From Spirogloea muscicola (Eukaryota > Streptophyta > Zygnematophyceae > Spirogloeales > Spirogloeaceae), in the NCBI GenBank assembly GCA_009602725.1, contig WELB01000202.1, positions 11,861 to 36,300 of the forward strand: DNA of 24,440 nt, read 5' to 3'. The notes beneath the pieces are model-generated. The model saw only the letters and a list, made by a program, of their open reading frames with translations. It was not told the DNA's origin and ran no database searches. This document shows, piece by piece, positions 18,658-24,440 of the stretch (the stretch's first letter is position 1; every line of letters begins with the position of its first letter). The position numbers were made by a program, and so were the translations under genes.

Positions 18658-20205
18658 TTACTGACTCCTCTGCCACGGAGTAAACTGTTGGAGCACCATA
18701 TGCAGAGAAGCATGAGTATGCGAAGTCTGACATAAGTTGAGGAGCCTGTCACTTACAGGCAATTGCAAAGATCTTACGAGTATCTCTGTATATCCAACTC
18801 GTGACAGACAGTGCCTGCATGGCTGTGTGAAGTACTGACGAAGCTCTTCACTAGCAACTGCACCTGCACTGGCGACTCGGCGGACTGTCCGGGCAGCCGA
18901 CTGCAGCTCCTGCTGATTCATCCTGACTATCTGGTTCTGCACATCCACAGCCCTAGAGATCATAACCAGTAGAGAGAGCCCAATGATGACACAATTGCTA
19001 CTCTGCACCACTTTCATCTTCTTGCGGGTCAAAGCATGGCCTGACAATGACAGGGGCAAGCATTGCTTCATGCAAGCAAGCTCACCAGTTCCCCTTGGGC
19101 ACCATCAATCCATCGGTCAACACGGGCCTGGTGATGCCGCAGGAATGGGCGCAGGTAGTGCGAGTACAGGCGACGTGCTCCCTACGAGCAACAATGTTGA
19201 AGTCAGCTGTGGCTCAAATTATTGAAGAGAGCCGCTGTTTGAATGGCTGAAGCTAGTGGGTGCACAGCTTTGCTGGGTGTACGCAAGCACAAGCATTATT
19301 TTGACTCGTGGTGATTGTAGCAATCAGCTTGACTGTGTGATGGCAATGCTCACAAAGTGTTGCGGGATCTGCAGCCAGGCGAGCAGCGCCATCTTGGCAT
19401 GGTAATAGAATGGGCACCTGCCAGGTGTCAGTGCAAGTGGAGATATGTTAACTTTCAATGCAAGGTCTACCACGATGACCTCGAGACGAGGCCAAATTGA
19501 CAAGAGCTTCAGTAAAAGACAGCCACAGCAGACAGGGGTGAGGAGAACTAAAGGGCGACGGACCATGAGAGTAGCTTGTCTGTCAATGATTCAGCGATGC
19601 TGAGCGTGCCATACACTGCACATGTTGCACGGCAGCCTTGTCACAAGCGAGCTGAATAAAGGAGTGGCAGTGAGTGACATTCTGGGCAATGTGAGCTCTC
19701 ATCACAGTGCCTGAGCATGTTCGCGCCCTTTGTTATCTGGTATTGATGAGGTGGCAGAACACAGACCAGACCAGTAGATGAGCCACTCCTCCTGCTCCTC
19801 CTGACTGCGCCTCTCAAGAGCTTTGAAGGTCGAGTACACCGGCACGGCCACGCCAATGACGGTGCTGGAGCATGCAGCACGCGTGCCTCACATGAGTGCC
19901 TCAGGTGCTTTGAATTCCCACTAACAAGCAGACGTTAGACTCACCTACATACTCAGTGGGGGACTGCGTGGCTCAGCAGTCAACACGGAGGCGGTCTGCG
20001 AGGGCAATTAGCGGAGCGAGAGCTGCACTCACCAGGCAGCCCTGACGACGACGCGCGATGACATTGGCGACAGCAGCACGGCAAGCCCAATCTGCGCTCG
20101 CACAAGAGGCCATGTCCATGTCCATGCGGGAGCTGAGGCCGAGGCCCCTGACGGACGGCAGCTGCGAGTCAGCAAGGCTGCGGCAAGCGCCACGGCTGGC
20201 GCCAT
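18658..20205 (-). CDS. HVA22/REEP (TB2/DP1) family ER membrane-shaping protein
   Basis: Exons: 20205-20033, 19864-19767, 19615-19564, 19417-19354, 19181-19086, 18936-18658; phases agree, about 253 aa. The TB2/DP1 core spans exons 1-5: VIGVAVPVYSTFKALE, EEQEEWLIYWSVYGTLSIAE, DKLLSW, CPFYYHAKMALLAWLQIPQH, then GARRLYSHYLRPFLRHHQAR. These match the P-x-Y-x-S-x-K-A-x-E, Q-W-L-x-Y-W, P-x-Y-Y-x-K-x-x-x-L-x-W-L-Q and G-A-x2-Y-x3-L-R-P signatures of the family, whose members insert as hairpins in the ER and curve it, and in plants respond to abscisic acid and stress. The N-terminus is Ala/Leu-rich with no recognised motif; the ATG at 20205 (GCCATGGCG) was chosen, though an in-frame ATG at 20436 exists beyond Arg/Ala repeats. 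The C-terminus after exon 5 is uncertain: simple read-through stops at 18658, but two strong donors (CTC|GTAAGA, CCT|GTAAGT) precede it. Confidence 0.85.
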
Positions 20206-20337
20206 GGCTGCGGAGAGAGGGGCACAGCAGCATCGCTCACTTCGCCTCCCAGGCCACGGCTGAGCGACGCCATGTCCCGGGCGAAGGGGAAATGGCGGCT
20301 CTCTCCGCCGGAAGGCAGCGGCAGCAGCAGCAGGACA

Positions 20338-20378
<41 letters not shown>

Positions 20379-20835
20379 GCGCTCTGCTTGGCTTGCACCG
20401 CTCGCCCGTCGAGCCTTCTGCGCTCCGCCACCGCAATGCCCCTTGAGAATGTGAACCCCGCGGGATGGCTGTGCCGCAAGAGCCCTCCCGAGCTGCGCGC
20501 GGAGGACTCTGCCGCCGCCGCCGCCGCAGCCGCCGCAGCCGCCGCCGCAGCAGCCGCCGCCGCCGCCGCCACCAACTGCAGGCGCTGGATAAGAAACCAT
20601 AGCGGGAGAGTGGAAGACAAGGTGGCCTGGGTTATCCGGCAGCCCAACCCTGGTGTACAGAAAGTCGTTCACGGGTTGGGCTCCGTTGCACTGAGCCCCT
20701 TCGGATACACGCTTCATTCCTCCCGATGTGCTTGCCATCTGGACTTGGCCAACCCAGGCCCTCCATCACTTCTAACACTTGGCCAACTCAGGCCCTCCAT
20801 CACTTCTAAGACGCTCCATTCCATACCATTCCTCG
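20206..20835. repeat. GC-rich island with GGC/GCC trinucleotide tracts and a 34-bp tandem repeat
   Basis: GGC tract at about 20338-20375 and interrupted GCC tract at about 20510-20572, upstream of the HVA22/REEP start. They give Gly, Ala, Arg or Pro runs in all frames. A minus-strand frame from 20738 (MASTSGGMKRVSEGAQCNGA, then PVNDFLYTRVGLPDNPGHLV) looks coding for about 55 codons and could be a 5' exon, unproven. A 34-bp unit (ACTTGGCCAAC, then CCATCACTTCTAA) is duplicated at 20743-20776 and 20777-20810. Confidence 0.5.
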
Positions 20836-21560
20836 TCTGTTCCGTAATGGGCTGGCCTGTCATTCCATGCGCGCCGCGCGCCTTCTTTCACCTGTTACTT
20901 TACATTGGTAGAGCTGTTTCTTCCACAGCCCTTGTCTCTTTCCTTGCCTGCGTTTGAATGAGCTGCTACTTCTCTCAGAGCCATGTAGCCCCATGCTTTG
21001 TACAGCTTTTGCCTGGACATGTGTTAGCTTGATCTGGCCTCCCTTCCATTACATGCGCGCCGCGTGCGTTCTCACTTTCAGAGCCAGCGCCCTTCGCTCT
21101 CTCTGGAAGAGCTTCTTCTTCCTTCGTAGGGGGATAACCTGACGAAGGACAGCAAAGTTAGCAGCCCGGCTTCAACACAGCTGGCGCTCAGGAACTGCAT
21201 GCATCGTCCAGTTTCGCTCCAGAGTTTCCCAGGCAGATGCAGTGCAGTTACAGGCACGCAAAGCTGCTGCTGCTGCTGCTGCTTTTACCATAGTGACACT
21301 TTTCCGGCTTCAAGCTACAAGTGGCAGCTGCTGACCAGGGCTTATTGAGCACCCATCAGGAGTAGCCACTTATGCAGCCGTGTGGTTTAGTGATTTCGGG
21401 CCGCTTTGGACCATTCTTTTTGGGGCTGGCCTTTCACAGCCTAAACCCCCTTTGGGAACAACTCACATGTACTGACTGCACCGTAGCCCTACAATCTTCC
21501 ACCGTAGCCCTACAATCTTCACAGAGGCAACATGGATTGACGTAGCTTCTAAGCAGTCGC
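20836..21560. repeat. Intergenic repeats
   Basis: GGCCTCC/GCGCGCC motif copies lie at 20861-20890 and 21036-21075. Reverse short-repeat copies lie at about 20905-20945 and 21411-21455 (TTTTTGGGGCTGGCCTTTCA). A (GCT)7 run is at 21263-21283. A 21-bp unit (CCGTAGCCCTACAATCTTC plus 1-2 nt) is duplicated at 21481-21501 and 21502-21521. Confidence 0.6.
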
Positions 21561-21710
21561 GTGGAGCAGGACGTGCCTCAACTTTCATGTATACGGGCGA
21601 GGTCGCACGGGGAAGCAGCCCTATCCTTGGTCTCTGCGAGAACGCGATTGAAGAGCGCGCAAACAATGCTGCCAGTGTACGTCTCGAGGTATCCGAATAT
21701 GATATTGCAG

Positions 21711-21949
21711 CCTCAACTTTCATCGTACCTTCGCAGAATCTGAGAGGAACACAGCAGCTGTGCGCCTATCTTGAAGCCCTACGTGAGCCACCAGCAATTG
21801 CTCACTTAGTTTGGCTCCACACTTCTAGCATCACCTAGCTCAGTGATGGTGCTCACGGTCCTGCTGTCCCAACAGAATGCAGGCAGGGCTACAACACCAG
21901 CCGCAAGTACTTCATCGTATGCAGTGGTGTGCAGCTACTCAACTGCTAA
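21711..21949 (+). CDS. Candidate 3' end of an unrecognised plus-strand gene
   Basis: Two segments join in phase. 21711-21782 has an acceptor GATATTGCAG and a donor CCCTAC|GTGAGC, and encodes STFIVPSQNLRGTQQLCAYL. 21876-21949 has an acceptor CTGTCCCAACAG, and encodes CRQGYNTSRKYFIVCSGVQL, then LNC and a TAA stop. A plus-strand TGTAA follows 54 nt after the stop. An open frame from 21587 (MYTGEVARGSSPILGLCENA) leads into the first segment without a break and may be the upstream part if the 21711 acceptor is not used. I do not recognise the protein. If real, it converges tail to tail with ALY. Confidence 0.27.
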
Positions 21950-22002
21950 TGGACCTGGAAAGAACATTGGACCTGAGGATGTCCTCTACTGCCCATTGCA
22001 AC

Positions 22003-22007
22003 TGTAA
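22003..22007 (+). terminator. TGTAA, possible poly(A) signal of the plus-strand candidate gene
   Basis: TGTAA 54 nt after the TAA at 21947-21949, facing the ALY poly(A) signal about 55 nt away. Confidence 0.3.
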
Positions 22008-22061
22008 GTGATCAATTCACAAGCACTTCCAGGATCTGGATTAGTGTCGTGAACAGGACTT

Positions 22062-22066
22062 TTACA
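22062..22066 (-). terminator. TGTAA poly(A) signal of the ALY/REF gene
   Basis: TGTAA on the minus strand 90 nt downstream of the ALY stop codon, a normal 3' UTR distance and the expected chlorophyte signal. Confidence 0.55.
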
Positions 22067-22155
22067 CAGCCTCTTCTTCCCCGTCACTTTGATACGTACA
22101 CATCTTCAAGCTCTACGCCTCATGAATCTGATGCTTCTGCTGCGAGTACAGCTTT

Positions 22156-24242
22156 TCAACTCTGCATGGCCTCAGCATGGTAGAGGTCCAACTCCTTGTC
22201 AAGCTGCTCCACAGATTTGGATGGATCACTCGTGCGGCCACCGCGGCCACCACGCCCGGTCCGGCCTCCACGGCCTCCTCCCCGCACTGTTGTTTGAGGC
22301 CGTCCACCACGGGCAATCCCCCGCCCACGCCCTTGCGAGATACCTGCCGCCTTGACCCGAACAGGAAGCTGATACAGAGCCTGGGGGAAAATCCTGAAAG
22401 GCAATATTTACAAGTGGATTAGAAACACCCACATGCCCATGCCTGAGAAGGTCGCCAGAATCGAAACCCTAAACTCTGACATATTATCCGGAAAGTGGGA
22501 AAATCCTGAGGTAAGTAACCAGTGGAACTGAAAATACGACATGCCCATGCCTGACAAGGGCGCCAGATACTAAACCCTAAACCTTGACAGACATAATATT
22601 CTGACATATTAGCAAATGGGTGTGATAGTCACATGCAAGCAACAACATCCCTGCTGAGCTCATCAGTAGCCAGGTTGCCCTGCAGACCCATGCTTACACA
22701 ATCTGCCAAATGGAAACTACGATCAGTTTAGCATCACTTACAGGGGCATTTGAGCCACTTGTGGCACAGGGGCCACTGGCGCAGACGTGATTGGAGAAGC
22801 CAGATTGGTGCCCACAATCTCGATGCTCATGGGCTTGCCATCTAACAGAATGCTGTTGTAGCGCTTGATGGCTGCATTTGCATCTGTTCTCCTTGCAAAG
22901 GTCACTACCGCTGATTTCTGTAAAAACAGGGCACCACTCGCATACTCAGCCAGAAAATCTCCTTGCCAGCTTTGCTAGATAAGTCACATGTGAAGAGAAT
23001 ATTGCTAATCGAATATATTGCTAATGTATTGCTAATCACAAAATAATCACAGGTTTGACGAGGTGCACATAATCTCACCTCCGAGGTCTGGCTATCACTG
23101 TGCATGCTCACGCGCTTCACATCGCCAACCTCACTAAATAGTTCCTGCAATTCCAAGAAGGCGTGTCAATGGACATAGTACAGCAGTGTGTGGAGAACAG
23201 GACCGAAGGACATGATTTGACTACCAGCTACAGATGTCCCCTCCACTTTGCACACCAAGTCCCATGTTTGTTCTAGCGCAATACAAAGGCTCCAACAGGT
23301 ATACCTTGATGTCGCCCTCGACAACTCCTTCATCCAGGTTTGACACAAAAACCCTGGTGCCAGTCTCGATGCCATGGGCCGGCGCAGCTGATGGCATGGC
23401 GACAGCAGGCGCAGCTGTGCGGATGATAGCCTGCTGCTGCAGCAAGGCTTGCTGCTGCTGCAGCAAGGCTTGCTGCTGCAGTGCCTGCTGCCACGTGGAC
23501 CCTTGGGCCATGATCACGGGCTGATGGAGGGAAGAAGTCGACAACAGCACGTTGGAAACAACGTCAAGACAAGTCTACGGCGGAGCACATCTGCGACGGC
23601 AATGGGAAAAGTGGTGCGGGGATGCTGCAGAGAAGCAAGGGGCCGAAGACTCCCACACGACTGAACTTGGAGGGCTTGGCTCCACCATAGTCATGGTGCC
23701 ATTGCAGAGCTTGAGCCACATCCAAGAGTAAGGAGACGCGCCATCCCACGTGCAACACCAAAATAGAGATGATCGGTGCTAGGCTCCTGTCGGCCACGAC
23801 GGCAACTGAAGACCGGGGGACTTGTCGATGCGCCTATAGCAGCAGCAGCGGCGAGCACCAAGGAGAACCGTGGGCAAGTCCAGAGCCTGCTCCGCTAGAG
23901 GCGCCTGGCGCACGGGGCCACGGGCGGTGCCAGCTTTCCCCGGGTCGCAGGCTCGGGCGTCCGGCGCAGCGGTAGCGGCAGCAAGCTAAAGGGGAGCGTG
24001 GTGGGGACTGGTGTGGCATCGCCGCTTGCCTTGCTGAGGGTATAGGGAGCCTGGCGTCCGCCCCGGGCTGTGTTCTTGCGGATAGTGCGCAAGGGGCCTG
24101 TTCCGCTACCGCCACGGCCCCGGCCCCGGCCTCGGCCGCCGGTGCGGCCGCCGCCCCCGCCATAGGCGCTGGCGCCGCCGCCCTTCCTGTCCTTGTTGGA
24201 CTTGATGATGTCGTCCAGCGACTGGTCCAAAGCGGAGGCCAT
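22156..24242 (-). CDS. ALY: ALY/REF (THO complex subunit 4) mRNA export adaptor
   Basis: Five exons: 24242-24030, 23520-23305, 23144-23079, 22917-22742, 22393-22156; 302 aa, all phases agree. ALY/REF is the TREX adaptor that binds spliced mRNA and UAP56 in the nucleus and hands the mRNA to the export receptor. The N-terminal UAP56-binding motif is SLDDIIK (residues 8-14), followed by a Gly/Arg box and RQAPYTLSK. The RRM is at about 126-200: RNP2 VFVSNL (128-133), ELFSEVGDVKRVSMHSD, RNP1-like KSAVVTFA (166-173), AAIKRYNSILLDGKPMSIEI. A C-terminal RGG box (245-275) and the terminal motif VEQLDKELDLYHAEAM complete the family layout. It is longer than most ALYs because of a Gln-rich insert (about 82-102) before the RRM. 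Intron 1 uses a GC donor (AAG|GCAAGC) with a strong acceptor; the others are GT-AG. The ATG has good context (GTCGCCATGG). Confidence 0.94.
22386..22620 (-). repeat. Tandem duplication in ALY intron 4 that copies the 3' splice site
   Basis: Two units of roughly 110-125 bp: about 22617-22497 and 22495-22386, minus orientation. Both contain AATATGTCAGA, GTTTAGGGTTT, CTGGCG, TCAGGCATGGGCATGT and end in CAG|GATTTTCCC. The downstream unit carries the acceptor used for exon 5 (22393). The upstream one has a second acceptor (ACTTACCTCAG|GATTTTCCC) with its first exonic base at 22505. Confidence 0.8.
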
Positions 24243-24440
24243 GGCGACCCCGGCTGCTGCGCAGCCCGACCGCCGGGGTCTGCGCTGGTGCGCCTGCGGC
24301 TGTAAGATGAGGCTGGAGCGGAGAGCGGTGGAGGCGGTCGCTGCGCGCGCCTGAGGTCGCTGCTGCAGGCGGAGGCAGTGGCGGCGGCCGCCCGAGAGGG
24401 TAGGCTGGCAGTCTTGGGGGGGGGGGCTGCTCTGGCGGGG
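24243..24440. promoter_or_regulatory. GC-rich 5' flank of ALY
   Basis: GC-rich upstream region and presumed 5' UTR/promoter of ALY, ending in a 12-nt G run at 24415-24426. No TATA box or other clear element is seen. Confidence 0.4.

Noticed and set aside
20058-20957. 299-codon plus-strand open frame, the longest in the window
   Set aside because: It is antisense to exon 1 of the HVA22/REEP gene and owes its length to GGC and GCC tracts and GC-rich composition; the later part runs through repeats and no motif is seen.
1-24440. tRNA, rRNA or other structural RNA genes
   Set aside because: Scanning both strands for T-loop (GGTTCGAATCC-like) and conserved rRNA cores showed nothing convincing.

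Overview
This is a nuclear genomic window from a eukaryote, most likely a green alga of the chlorophyte/trebouxiophyte kind. That placement is an inference. It rests on spliceosomal introns of mostly 135-510 nt, very GC-rich first exons on a more moderate background, TGTAA poly(A) signals (the typical chlorophyte signal) where gene ends can be read, plant-type protein families and LINE-like retroelement debris. Four Ns (18, 11913, 13347, 16764) show that it is a draft assembly. No gene is an uninterrupted long ORF; the models below were assembled by hand from exon phase, splice sites and family motifs.

Layout. All well-supported genes lie on the minus strand. From right to left they are: an ALY/REF (THOC4) mRNA-export factor, 22156-24242, five exons, complete; an HVA22/REEP (TB2/DP1) ER-membrane protein, 18658-20205, six exons; a small BTB/POZ (T1-type) protein, 15475-16659, three exons; and two tandem paralogues of a universal-stress-protein (USP) domain gene, copy B at 10001-11914 and copy A at 3917-5683, with matching intron positions and identical internal exon lengths. 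The left edge (1-497) cuts into a GC-rich first exon of an unrecognised, probably membrane-anchored protein. A short plus-strand gene end at about 21711-21949 may converge on ALY.

Between the genes are repeats. Four 5'-truncated copies of the C-terminal end of one LINE-like retrotransposon ORF lie at 905-1503, 8163-8626, 12935-13215 and 17385-17540, all on the minus strand and one in each large intergenic space. They are embedded in or next to many copies of a short interspersed repeat with a GGCTGTGAAAGGCCAGCCC-like core, found in both orientations. Several small tandem repeats are also present. The stretches 2881-3745, 6090-7805, 8971-10000, 13216-15474 and 17661-18657 hold no gene I can name.

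The genes do not form a pathway; this is ordinary nuclear gene order plus one tandem duplication. The parts most worth a second look are: the USP pair with its uncharacterised conserved C-terminal block; a duplicated 3' splice site inside ALY intron 4 that would lead to an early stop; the GC-AG first intron of ALY; and the match between GC-rich islands and first exons.
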